The position numbers and the translations under genes were made by a program. DNA of 64,000 bases from JAUVZF01 sp964539385. GTDB lineage: Bacteria > Planctomycetota > Phycisphaerae > FEN-1346. This document shows, piece after piece, positions 24,768 to 34,300 of the stretch (positions within the stretch are counted from its first letter, which is position 1; each line of letters opens with the position of its first letter). Under the pieces are notes generated by a model. It did not search any database, had not been told where the DNA came from, and was given only the letters and a program-made list of their open reading frames with translations. The stretch spans positions 1 through 64,000 of the forward strand of contig CAZIJC010000001.1 in the NCBI GenBank assembly GCA_964539385.1, given 5' to 3'.

Positions 24768-26423
24768 ATGACCGCACCCCTCGAAACAACCGGCCCCCTT
24801 CACCTGCCGGAAGCGGCCAAACCGTCGGCGCCCAACCGCGACCAGGTTCCACAGGCCAAGGCCGAGCGCCGGCGATTGCGCGCCGCCGTCCGTGAATACG
24901 TCGTGACGCACCGGCCCGTGCCGCCGTTCACGATGGACGACCTGGCCCTGCATTCCGGCCGCGTGCTCGACGCCACCGGCGCCGACGAAAAGCACCGTAA
25001 ATGGATCTCCGTCCTGATAAGCAACGCCGCCTGGCGTGACTGGGTCGCCGCCGTCCCGTTCGACCGTCGCCTGCTGCTCCTGCCGAAATGCCTGCGCGAC
25101 GACCGCGACTGCGAGGGAACGTTCGACGAGTTCGGCCTGCTGTGCGCCGACTGCGGCCGGTGCCCCATCACCGACCTCAAGAACGAGGCCGAGGCCCTCG
25201 GTTACGTCGTTCTGATCGCCGAAGGCACACCCGCCGTCATATCGCTCCTGGAGACCGGCAGCATCGACGCCGTCGTGGGCGTCAGTTGCATGTCGGCGCT
25301 CGAGAGCGTTTACCCCTTGATGGAAGCCGCCGCCATCCCCGGCATAGCCATCCCGCTGCTGTACGACGGGTGTGTCAACACCGCCGTGGACCTGGACTGG
25401 GTGCGCGAGGCCATTCACCTGAACGGTGGCCCGGACCGGCCCCCGCTCGACCTCGACGCCCTCCGCCGCCAGGTTCAGTCCTGGTTCACCGCCGAGGCGC
25501 TCGACGAGGTGCTCGGACCGCCGACCGGCGAGACCCAGCGCCTTGCCCGCGACTGGCTCGCCCGGTCGGGCAAACGATGGAGGCCGCTGCTGGCCGTCTG
25601 CGCTTTCAAAGCACTCCAGGACGCGGCCGACGCACCGCTGCCGGAGGAAATCCACCGCCTTGCCCTGGCCATTGAGTGTTTTCACAAAGCGTCGCTGATT
25701 CACGACGACATCGAAGACGGCGACGACCTGCGCTACGGCCAGTTGACACTCCACAACGAATATGGCCTGCCGGTGGCGCTGAACGTGGGTGACTTCCTGG
25801 TCGGCGAAGGCTACCGGCTCATCGCCGAGTCGGGCCGGCCGGCCGAAGAGCGGGCCGAGATGCTGCTTGCGGCAGCCCACGGCCACCGCGACCTGACGAT
25901 CGGCCAGGGCTCCGAACTGTGCTGGGCCCGCAAGCCCCTGCCGCTCTCGGTTGATGCCGTCATCGACATCTTCCGCCGCAAAACCTCCCCTGCCTTCGAG
26001 GTGGCGCTGCGCCTGGGCGCCATCGCCGCCGGCGCCCGCGACGAGGTCTGGGACGTCCTCCACCGTTGCAGCGAGGCACTCGGCATCGCCTACCAGATCG
26101 CCGACGACCTGAAGGACCTCAACAGTGACGACGGGCCGAGCGACGTGACCGCAATGCGTCCGTCGATACTGCTGGCCATCGCCTACGAGCAGGCCGGTGC
26201 AGGCGACCGCGAGTTTTTCGAGGCCGTATGGCGGCGGTCCTCCGATGCGCCGGCCGACGAGATCCGCCGGCGGTTCCGGGCCATGGGTGTCGAGGACGAG
26301 GCCCGCCGACTCCTTGAAGACTACGAAGACCAGGCCACACGATGCCTGCGACCGCTGACCAGCACCGACCTGAAAAGCCTGCTCCGCCGCGTCGTTTTCA
26401 AGATCTTCCGTCGCCGGCCATGA
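24768..26423 (+). CDS. DUF116 domain fused to isoprenyl diphosphate synthase
   Basis: 551 residues. Residues ~85-210 are a DUF116 domain: LLLPKCLR, then Cys108, Cys115, Cys126, Cys129, Cys132 in LLCADCGRCPI, and the GVSCMSALE and YDGCVNT words; five or more Cys suggest a metal or Fe-S site. Residues ~255-545 form a trans-isoprenyl diphosphate synthase: GKRWRP near 268, the first Asp-rich motif HDDIEDGDDLRYG at 312-324, KTSPAF at 405-410, and the second motif QIADDLKDL at 443-451. It should make a C15-C25 prenyl diphosphate; product length cannot be read from this. The fusion places a redox-type domain on the terpene precursor enzyme, and its radical SAM and ferredoxin neighbours fit that. Confidence 0.85.
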   Translation: MTAPLETTGPLHLPEAAKPSAPNRDQVPQAKAERRRLRAAVREYVVTHRPVPPFTMDDLALHSGRVLDATGADEKHRKWISVLISNAAWRDWVAAVPFDRRLLLLPKCLRDDRDCEGTFDEFGLLCADCGRCPITDLKNEAEALGYVVLIAEGTPAVISLLETGSIDAVVGVSCMSALESVYPLMEAAAIPGIAIPLLYDGCVNTAVDLDWVREAIHLNGGPDRPPLDLDALRRQVQSWFTAEALDEVLGPPTGETQRLARDWLARSGKRWRPLLAVCAFKALQDAADAPLPEEIHRLALAIECFHKASLIHDDIEDGDDLRYGQLTLHNEYGLPVALNVGDFLVGEGYRLIAESGRPAEERAEMLLAAAHGHRDLTIGQGSELCWARKPLPLSVDAVIDIFRRKTSPAFEVALRLGAIAAGARDEVWDVLHRCSEALGIAYQIADDLKDLNSDDGPSDVTAMRPSILLAIAYEQAGAGDREFFEAVWRRSSDAPADEIRRRFRAMGVEDEARRLLEDYEDQATRCLRPLTSTDLKSLLRRVVFKIFRRRP

Positions 26424-26436
26424 GGAACGTCGCCCC

Positions 26437-27375
26437 GTGAGTCTGAGGCTCGACATGCTCCGGGCCGCTGCCAGGGCGCGACGCCTGCGTCCCGGCGCCG
26501 CCCGGGGCATCGCCCGTTTCCTCCAATCCTGTGCCATGTCCGACGGCGGGTTTGCCGGCCGCGGCGCTGCCAGCGACCTCTACTACACCGTCTTCGGGAT
26601 GCAGGGTCTGGCCGCGCTCGGCCAAGCCCTGCCCTCACCCGCCGTCGAGTCCGCCGTCGAACCCGCCGCGGAAGCGGCGGGTCACGCCCATCCCGCAACG
26701 CTTCACTACCTGCGCCAATTCGCTGACGGCGCGTCACTCGACCTCGTGCATCTGGCCTGCCTGGCACGGTGCTGGGCCTTGCTGGGCGCCGACGAGCCGG
26801 CGCCCGACGTGCGGGCGGCCATCCTTAAACGCCTGGAGGCCTTCCGCTCGCCCGACGGCGGATACCACGCGACGCCGGGCGCCAACCGCGGCTCGGCCTA
26901 CGCCGCGTTTCTCGCGCTCGGGGCGTACGAGGACTTCCAGACGCCACTGCCCGAGCCGGCCGCCCTGGTGCGAGGCGTGCGGGCGCTGCGCACCGACGGC
27001 GGCGGATACGCCAACACGCCGGGGATGCCACAGGGCTCAAGCCCCGCGACGGCGGCCGCCGTTGTCGTCCTCAACGAACTAGGCGAGACGGTCGGGCAAG
27101 ACGTTATCGGCTGGCTTGCCGCCCAGATGCGCCCGGACGGCGGGTGGACCGCGATGCCCGCGGCGCCGGTCGCCGACTTGCTCTCGACGGCCACCGCCAT
27201 CCACGCCCTCGCGGTCGCAGGCGCACCATTGGATGAAGGGAGAATCCCCTGTCTTCAATTCGTTGAGAACCTCTGGTCCGGCGAAGGCGGCTTTCGCGGC
27301 CACGGCTTCGACGACCGACTCGACTGCGAGTACACCTTCTACGGGCTGCTTGCCCTGGGCCATCTGGCTGGCTGA
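26437..27375 (+). CDS. prenyltransferase-beta-like alpha/alpha-toroid protein
   Basis: 312 residues from GTG 26437, 13 bases after the fusion gene. The sequence has repeated G-G-F/Y/W turns in order: CAMSDGGFAG, SPDGGYHATPG, RTDGGGYANTPG, RPDGGWTAMPA, GEGGFRGHGFDDRLDCEYTFY. These are the QW-like turns of protein prenyltransferase beta subunits and class II cyclases. At the C-terminus, DCEYTFYGLLALGHL aligns with the D-x-Y-H-T-x-Y-C-L motif of prenyltransferases, but Tyr stands where the Zn-binding His should be. So it is probably not a standard Zn prenyltransferase. It may act on a terpenoid or serve as a partner of the cyclase. Two bases separate it from the next gene. Confidence 0.7.
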   Translation: MSLRLDMLRAAARARRLRPGAARGIARFLQSCAMSDGGFAGRGAASDLYYTVFGMQGLAALGQALPSPAVESAVEPAAEAAGHAHPATLHYLRQFADGASLDLVHLACLARCWALLGADEPAPDVRAAILKRLEAFRSPDGGYHATPGANRGSAYAAFLALGAYEDFQTPLPEPAALVRGVRALRTDGGGYANTPGMPQGSSPATAAAVVVLNELGETVGQDVIGWLAAQMRPDGGWTAMPAAPVADLLSTATAIHALAVAGAPLDEGRIPCLQFVENLWSGEGGFRGHGFDDRLDCEYTFYGLLALGHLAG

Positions 27376-27377
27376 CC

Positions 27378-29198
27378 ATGCCCATCGACCGACGTCGACT
27401 CCGCAAGACCCTCCACACCGCCCGGCACCACCTGCTGGCGCTCCGTACCCGCGAGGGCCACTGGGAAGGTCAACTGGCCTCCAGCGCCCTTTCAACCGCC
27501 ACAGCCGTCTGGGCCCTCCACGTCGTGGCCCAGAAAAAGGTACCAGGTCCCTTTTCGGCGCTCATTCGACGCGGCCTCGACTGGCTGGCAGACCATCAGA
27601 ACCACGACGGCGGGTGGGGCGACACGCCACGCTCCAAGAGCAACCTGAGCACCACCATGCTCGCCTGGGCGGCCCTGGCAGCCTCCGGCGGCGCAGGCGC
27701 GCACGCGAAGGCCGCCGCCCGCGCCGAAGCGTACCTGGCGCGCGAAGCCGGCGGTCTCGAACCCCAGCGCCTGGCTCATGCTGCAGACAGATGCTACGGC
27801 AACGACCGGACGTTCTCCGCGCCGATCCTCACCATGTGCGCCCTCGCCGGGCGACTCGGCAACGGGCGCGAGGCGTGGCGGCACGTCAGACCCCTACCCT
27901 TTGAACTGGCCGTGTGCCCGCCCACGTGGTGGAAACGGCTGCGCCTGCCGGTCGTCAGTTACGCCCTGCCGGCGCTGATCGCCGTCGGCCAGGCGCGGTG
28001 CCACTTTCGCCCGCCCGTCTGTCCGCTGACGCGACTGGTGCGGCGCCTGGCGCGGCGGCCGACGCTGAAGCGGCTGCTCTCGCTTCAACCTGAGAGCGGC
28101 GGGTTCCTGGAGGCGACGCCGCTGACGAGTTTCGTCACGATGAGTCTGGCTGCCGTCGGCCAGGTTCACCACGAGGTCGTGGCCCGCGGTGCGGAGTTCC
28201 TCACCCGCTCGGCGCGTGACGACGGCTCCTGGCCCATCGACACGAACCTCGCCACCTGGGTGACCACGCTCGCGACGTGCGCCCTGGCTGCCGCACCCGA
28301 CTTTACCACGGTGCTCCGGTCTGAGGATCGCCGGCGGATTCTCGACTGGCTCCTCGGCCAACAGTACCGCCGCGTCCACCCCTACACGCATGCCGCGCCG
28401 GGCGGATGGGCGTGGACCGACCTTTCGGGCGGGGTTCCCGACGCAGACGACACGGCCGGGGCCCTGCTTGCCCTCAGGCACTTGGCGCCCGACGACCCGC
28501 GCGCCCGCGAGGCCGCCCGAATCGGCGTCGCGTGGCTCCTCGACCTTCAGAACCGCGACGGCGGCATCCCCACCTTTTGCCGCGGATGGGGCAAACTGCC
28601 GTTTGACCGCAGCAGCCCCGACCTCACCGCCCACGCCTTGGCCGCATGGACGGCATGGCGCGACGACCTGCCGCCCGACCTGGCCCGGCGCGTCCGCGCG
28701 GCGGCGGACCGGGCGCTCGCCTATCTGAAGGCGCAGCAGTCGCCGCACGGCGCGTGGGTGCCTCTCTGGTTCGGCAACCAGGACGCTCCGGGCGAAGCGA
28801 ACCCCGTGTACGGCACGGCCCGTGTCGTGGCGGCCCTCGAGGCGCTCGAGCGAGACGGCAACGAGGTCGCCGGCCACATGAGGGCACGCGGGATGGCGTA
28901 CCTGTTGTCGGCCCAGAACGAAGACGGCGGGTGGGGCGGCGCGGCAGGCGCCGCGTCGTCCATCGAAGAGACGGCCCTGGCGGTTTACGCGCTGGCTCGG
29001 GGGGCGGCTCGGGAGCGGACTCGGGCGGCTACCGAGCGAGGGGCGACGTGGCTCATCGAACAGACCCGCGAGGGAACGGCCTTCGCGCCGGCGCCCATCG
29101 GACTCTATTTCGCCAAACTCTGGTACTTCGAGCGGCTCTATCCGGCGGTCTTCACGGTGGCGGCGCTGGAGCGCGTACGGGCGGCGGGTGACTCGTGA
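27378..29198 (+). CDS. class II terpene cyclase (squalene-hopene cyclase family)
   Basis: 606 residues. It has the acid motif DADD at 355-358 (PDADDTAGALLAL), the position of the DxDD that protonates the substrate in squalene-hopene cyclase, and QW-type turns QNHDGGWGD, QNRDGGIPTF and QNEDGGWGGA. Other matches to that family are GGWAWTDLSGGVPDADDTAG, WFGNQDAP...VYGTARVV and the C-terminal FAKLWYFERLYPAVFTVAAL. The length is below the 630 to 720 of hopene cyclases, and the N-terminal QW region is short. Cyclisation of squalene or a shorter prenyl chain is likely. The start is 2 bases after the upstream stop, so the genes are coupled. Confidence 0.85.
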   Translation: MPIDRRRLRKTLHTARHHLLALRTREGHWEGQLASSALSTATAVWALHVVAQKKVPGPFSALIRRGLDWLADHQNHDGGWGDTPRSKSNLSTTMLAWAALAASGGAGAHAKAAARAEAYLAREAGGLEPQRLAHAADRCYGNDRTFSAPILTMCALAGRLGNGREAWRHVRPLPFELAVCPPTWWKRLRLPVVSYALPALIAVGQARCHFRPPVCPLTRLVRRLARRPTLKRLLSLQPESGGFLEATPLTSFVTMSLAAVGQVHHEVVARGAEFLTRSARDDGSWPIDTNLATWVTTLATCALAAAPDFTTVLRSEDRRRILDWLLGQQYRRVHPYTHAAPGGWAWTDLSGGVPDADDTAGALLALRHLAPDDPRAREAARIGVAWLLDLQNRDGGIPTFCRGWGKLPFDRSSPDLTAHALAAWTAWRDDLPPDLARRVRAAADRALAYLKAQQSPHGAWVPLWFGNQDAPGEANPVYGTARVVAALEALERDGNEVAGHMRARGMAYLLSAQNEDGGWGGAAGAASSIEETALAVYALARGAARERTRAATERGATWLIEQTREGTAFAPAPIGLYFAKLWYFERLYPAVFTVAALERVRAAGDS

Positions 29199-29286
29199 CA
29201 CCGCGGCGCGGCCGGCGCCGATAAGCCCTGTCCGAGCGGCCTGCCGTCCTGATATACTTGTTGAGGCACCTTTGGAGGTTGGCGCC

Positions 29287-30483
29287 ATGAGACGACACGC
29301 CGCGCTTACCGCCTGCGTGGTGCTGGTCGTATGGTCGATGGGCTGCGAGCAGCCGGAGCCGCCCGCACCTGCGCCGGCATACGGCAAGATGTCACCCGAC
29401 TGGCCGATGTTTCGCGGCGCCCCCGGCATGAGAAGCGTCGCAGAGGGCAATTTGCCCGACGCGCTGACTCTGAAGTGGAAGTTCGAGACACAGGACGCCG
29501 TCCGCTCATCCGCTGCCATCGTCGGCGGCCGCGCCTTCGTCGGCTCCGACGACGCTCGCCTGTACGCCATCGATCTGGCCTCCGGCAAGATGGTCTGGGC
29601 CTTCAAGACCGACGACACCGTTGAGGCCTCGCCGCTCGTCCTCGACGGCGTCGTGTACGTCGGCTCATCCGACGGTTTCCTCTACGCCATCGACGCCGCC
29701 AGCGGCACGCTGAACTGGAAATACGAGACGGACGACAAGATCCTGGGCGCGGCCAACTGGACGACCTCGCCCGACGGCGGCCGCAAGTGGATCCTCGTCG
29801 GCGGTTACGACACGCGGCTGCACTGCGTCGAGGCTGCCGACGGCAAAGCCGTCTGGACGCTCGAGACCGCCAACTTCATCAACGGGGCCGCCGCCGTCTC
29901 GGCCGGCAGGACCGTCTTCGGCAGTTGCGACGCCCGGATTCACGTCGTCGGCGTCGCCGACGGGGTAGAGATGGCGTCGATCGAGGCGGGTGCGTACATC
30001 GCCGGCTCGGCCGCCATGGCCGCCGGCCGCGTCTACGTGGGGCACTACGAAGGCGAACTCCTGTGCGCCGACCTGGCCACGTCCAAAGTCATCTGGCGGT
30101 ACGGCGATGGCGAGGCCGCATTTTACTCCTCGCCGGCGGTCGGCGAGCGGACGGTTGTCATCGGCGCTCGCGATCAGCGTCTCCATGCGGTGGACCGCGC
30201 GAGCGGCAAGCGCCTCTGGAGGTTCGCGACACGCGGCGACGTCGACTCCTCGCCCGTCATCTGCGGCGACAAGGTCGTGGTCGGCTCGAACGACGGGCGG
30301 ATCTACTTGGTGCGATTGGCCGACGGCAGGGAGGTCTGGTCGTTCGAGACGGGCAAACCCGTGTCGGCCTCGCCGGCGGTAGCGGCCGACCGCGTGGTCG
30401 TCGGCGGCGAGGACGGCGTCGTTTACTGCTTCGGACCCAAGAGCACCACGAGCACCGTGCGCCGAACTCTCCGTGGTTTGTAA
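29287..30483 (+). CDS. PQQ-repeat beta-propeller lipoprotein
   Basis: 398 residues from ATG 29287 (GGAGG 10 bases upstream). The N-terminus MRRHAALTACVVLVVWSMGC ends in a lipobox-like WSMGC, so it is probably a lipoprotein. Then come about seven propeller blades, each with the PQQ motif (AIDLASGKMVWAF, AIDAASGTLNWKY, CVEAADGKAVWTL, AVDRASGKRLWRF, LVRLADGREVWSF). BamB-like proteins have the same fold. Such proteins either bind PQQ as dehydrogenases or act as scaffolds; no catalytic Asp/Glu/Ca site is obvious here. The ABC exporter genes follow. Confidence 0.8.
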   Translation: MRRHAALTACVVLVVWSMGCEQPEPPAPAPAYGKMSPDWPMFRGAPGMRSVAEGNLPDALTLKWKFETQDAVRSSAAIVGGRAFVGSDDARLYAIDLASGKMVWAFKTDDTVEASPLVLDGVVYVGSSDGFLYAIDAASGTLNWKYETDDKILGAANWTTSPDGGRKWILVGGYDTRLHCVEAADGKAVWTLETANFINGAAAVSAGRTVFGSCDARIHVVGVADGVEMASIEAGAYIAGSAAMAAGRVYVGHYEGELLCADLATSKVIWRYGDGEAAFYSSPAVGERTVVIGARDQRLHAVDRASGKRLWRFATRGDVDSSPVICGDKVVVGSNDGRIYLVRLADGREVWSFETGKPVSASPAVAADRVVVGGEDGVVYCFGPKSTTSTVRRTLRGL

Positions 30484-30505
30484 GCAAAGCGCCGGCACAC
30501 GTCTG

Positions 30506-30532
30506 GTTAGCCGCCGGGCTTGCCCGGCGCGT
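30506..30532. repeat. GC hairpin repeat, copy 2
   Basis: Identical over 27 bases to the copy at 24701-24727. It lies between the PQQ lipoprotein stop and the ABC ATPase start. Confidence 0.65.
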
Positions 30533-30549
30533 CTGCGATGGAGGTGACC

Positions 30550-31254
30550 ATGGCCGACACACCGTCGCTGGTCAAACTCGAACACGTGACCAAGACGTAC
30601 GAGACGCCCGGCGGCGAGCAGTTGACCGTCCTGGACGATGTCTCGCTGACCGTCGCCGGCGGTGAATCGCTCGCCGTCGTCGGGCCGTCCGGAAGCGGCA
30701 AGAGCACGCTCCTGAACATCATCGGGACACTCGACCGCCCGACGAGCGGCCGCGTGCTGCTCGACGGCCTGGACCTGTCGCACCTGACCGACGACGACCT
30801 GGCCGCCATCCGCAGCGGCCGCATCGGGTTCGTCTTTCAGTTGCATCACCTGCTGCCGCAGTGCACGGCCCTGGAGAACGTTCTGGTGCCCGCGATGGCC
30901 GGGGGCGGCGCGGTGAGCCCGCAGAGGGAGCAGCGCGGGCGGCAGTTGCTCCAGCGCGTGGGCCTCTCGGACCGTATGGCGTACCGGCCGGGACATCTCT
31001 CGGGCGGCGAGCGGCAGCGGGTGGCGGTGGCGCGGGCACTCATCAACGAGCCGACGCTGCTCCTGGCCGACGAACCCACCGGGTCGCTCGACCGGGCGGC
31101 GTCGGAGAACCTGGAGGAGTTGCTCGTGGAACTCAACCGCGAGGAAGGCGTCACGCTCATCGTCGTCACGCACGCCGCGGCGCTGGCGGCGCACATGGCG
31201 CGGGCGATGGAACTTCGCGACGGCCGCCTCGAACGCCTGGAACAGACGGGATGA
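30550..31254 (+). CDS. ABC transporter ATP-binding protein (LolD/MacB type)
   Basis: 234 residues from ATG 30550 with GGAGGTGACC upstream. Walker A is VVGPSGSGKSTLLN, the Q-loop is FVFQLHHLLPQCTALENV, the signature LSGGERQRVAVARAL, Walker B LLLADEPTGSLD, and the switch His is in VVTHAAALAAHM. The pattern VLDDVSLTVAGGE and the FQ-x-x-x-LLP run match LolD, MacB and FtsE-type exporters. It pairs with the FtsX permease 89 bases downstream, with two hairpins in between. Confidence 0.9.
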   Translation: MADTPSLVKLEHVTKTYETPGGEQLTVLDDVSLTVAGGESLAVVGPSGSGKSTLLNIIGTLDRPTSGRVLLDGLDLSHLTDDDLAAIRSGRIGFVFQLHHLLPQCTALENVLVPAMAGGGAVSPQREQRGRQLLQRVGLSDRMAYRPGHLSGGERQRVAVARALINEPTLLLADEPTGSLDRAASENLEELLVELNREEGVTLIVVTHAAALAAHMARAMELRDGRLERLEQTG

Positions 31255-31259
31255 GTCCC

Positions 31260-31331
31260 GCGCGGTGGGCAATCCTGCCCACCGCGCGTGCCGTATCGTA
31301 AAGGCGCGGCGGGCAGGATTGCCCGCCGCGC
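31260..31331. repeat. two inverted hairpins between ATPase and permease genes
   Basis: A perfect 11-bp stem (GCGCGGTGGGC, loop aatcct) at 31260-31287 and a perfect 12-bp stem (GCGCGGCGGGCA, loop ggat) at 31304-31331. The second read backwards gives the first with one compensated change, so they are inverted copies of one element. Confidence 0.65.
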
Positions 31332-31343
31332 GGGGACTGGGTC

Positions 31344-34300
31344 ATGAACCTTCGGACACTGGTGGCGCGGAGCCTGCGGTTCCACTGGCGAAGCCACCTG
31401 GGCGTCGTCCTGGGCGCCGCGGTGGCCACGACGGTTCTGGTCGGGGCGCTGGTGGTGGGCGACTCGGTCCGCTGGAGCCTGCGTCGGATGGCGCTGGCGC
31501 GGCTGGGCGAGACGGACCGTGCACTGGTTGCGTCGGAGCGGTTCTTCCGCGCCGCCCTTGCCGCGCAACTTTCTACTGCGGTTCGCGCCCCGGCGGCCGC
31601 CGTGTTGCAGGTGCGCGGCATGGCGGCACGCGAGGACGGGGCGGCCCGAGTCGGCGATGCCCAGGTGCTCGGCGTCGATGGCGGCTTCTGGGCAATGGGC
31701 GACCTGCAGCCGCCGCTCGCCGCCGGCGCAAAAGCCGCCGCCGTCATCAATGAGCGCTGCGCACGGGCGCTTCGCGTCAGGGCGGGCGACCGGATCTTCG
31801 TGCGGTTCGCAAAGCCGACCGCGGTCTCGCTCGACGCGCCCCTTTCGGGCGAGTCCGAGCGGGCGGAGGGGTTCCATCTGCCGGTGGCATTCGTGGCCCC
31901 CGACTCAGGAGTCGGCCGCTTCAGCCTCGCCGCCAACCAGGTGCCGCCCTACAACGTCATCGTGCCGCTGGCGTGGCTCCAGGACCAACTCGACCTGGCG
32001 GGCAAGGCCAACGTCCTGCTGCTGGGCGCGCCGGCGCCCGGCAAGGGTGGATCGAGCGCGTCCGGCGCATTGGCCGAGAAGTTCCAACTCGCGGATGCCG
32101 AACACGAGGTCCGCTCCGTGCCCGGCCGCAACACGGCGGAACTGCGCACCAGCCGCGTCTTTCTCGACCCGCCTGTGGTGCGGGCGGCGGCTGAGGCCAA
32201 CCCTGCCGCCGTCGGCGTCCTGACGTATCTGGTGAACGAACTCCGTGTAGGCGACCGGACGACGCCGTACTCGATGGTCACGGCCATCGGTCCGCTAAGC
32301 GCCGGCGAAGAGTCGGCCAAAGGCGAATCGGTCGCGGGTCTGCTTCCAGGCAACATGGCCGACAACGAGATCGTCATTAACACGTGGCTGGCCGACGACT
32401 TGGGCGCCAAGGTCGGCGACGAACTTACTCTTGTCTACTTCGTGCCTGGGCCCATGCGGAAGTTGGAGACGCGGTCGAGCACGTTTCGCATCCGCGCGGT
32501 CGTGGCCATCGAAGGCGCGGCCGCCGACCGCACGCTAACGCCTGATTTCCCGGACCTTTCGGACATCGATAACTGCCGCGACTGGAGGCCAGGCTTCGAA
32601 CCCGACTACGATAAAATCCGGACGAAGGACGAACAGTATTGGGATGACTACCGCGGCACACCGAAGGCGTTTATCACACTGGCAGCAGGGCAGCGGATGT
32701 GGAAGAACCGTTTCGGCGACCTGACGGCGGTACGCTTCCCGGGCATGAGCAAGGCCGATGCCGAAGGCGCCATCCTGGGCCGCCTCCGGCCGGCGGCGCT
32801 CGGTTTCTTCTTCCAGCCGGTCCGCAAGCAGGCCCTTGCGGCAAGCGGCCAGGCCATGGACTTCGGCCAACTGTTCCTGGGCCTGAGTTTTTTCCTCATC
32901 ATCGCAGCGCTGGTGCTGACGGGCCTCTTGTTCGCTCTCGGCGCCGAGCAGCGGGCCGAAGAAACGGGCGTGCTGATGGCGGTCGGATTCCCGGCAAAGC
33001 GGGTGCGGCGGCTCATGCTGGCCGAGGGCGGGACGCTGACGCTCATTGGCGCCGTCGTCGGGACGGTCGGCGGCGTCGCGTACACGCGGCTGGTTCTCTG
33101 GGGTCTGGCCACGGTGTGGCAGAGCGCCGTCGGGGCGTCGGACATCGTGTACCACGGGTCGAGCACCACGCTGCTGGTGGGCGGCGGGGCGGGCGTCATC
33201 GTGGCTCTGCTCGCGATCTGGCTGACGTTGCGGCGGCAGGCTCGGACCCCGGCTCGCGAACTCCTGACGGCGGGTGCGGATGCCCAACGGCGGGTCGGCC
33301 TGCCGCCGGGTGTGCGGCCGCTGCTGGGCTTGGGGCTGGCCTTGGCGTGCGCCCTCGGGGCGGCGATCCTGCTCATCGTCATGGGCTCCGCCAAAGGGCG
33401 GGCCCAGGCGGGCGTGTTCTTCGGCGCCGGGGCGCTGCTGCTGGTGGCGGGCCTCGCCCTGTGCCACGCGGCGCTGGCGCGGATGGCCGCATCGAGCGAG
33501 CGGCGGCGCCTGTCGCCCGTCGGCTTGGGCCTGCGGAACGCCACGCGGCGACGTGGCCGGAGCCTGGCAACCATCTCGCTGGTGGCGTTCGGGGCGTTCC
33601 TGGTCGTCGCCATCGGCGCGAACCGGCGGCCGCCGGTTGAAGATGCCGGTATCCGGTCGTCGGGCACGGGCGGCTTCCGGCTTTGGGGCCAGGCCACGCT
33701 GCCCGTCCATCACGATCTGCTGAGCAAGGACGGCCGCACACAATATGCCCTGCCGGACGATCTGCCCCAGAAGGTGACCGAGATTGTGCCGATGCGGGTA
33801 CACGAAGGCGACGACGCCTCGTGCCTGAATCTGAACCGCGTCCAGAGGCCGCGCCTGGTGGGCGTGCAGCCGGAGATGCTCGCGCATCGCAAGTCATTCA
33901 CGTTTGCCGAGACGCTCGGGCAACTTGAAAAAGGCGAAAACGCATGGATGCTGCTCGCAAAGCGCGACCAGCCGGACGTCGTGCCGGCCATCGGCGACGC
34001 CGCCACCATCCAGTGGTCGCTCGGCAAGCAGGTCGGCGACGAGATGGCCTACACCGACGGCCGTGGCCGCGAGTTCCGGCTGCGCCTCGTCGGCGCGCTG
34101 GCCGGGTCGATCCTTCAGGGGTCGCTCCTCATCTCGGAGGAGGCGTTTCTGGAGCGGTTCCCATCCGAGAGCGGCTACCGCATGCTTTTGATTGATACGC
34201 CGCCTGAAAACACGAAAGAGGTCTCGGGAATCCTCTCGAAACAACTCGCCGACGTGGGGCTTGCCATTACGCCGACGGCCGACCGGCTGGCCGAACTGGC

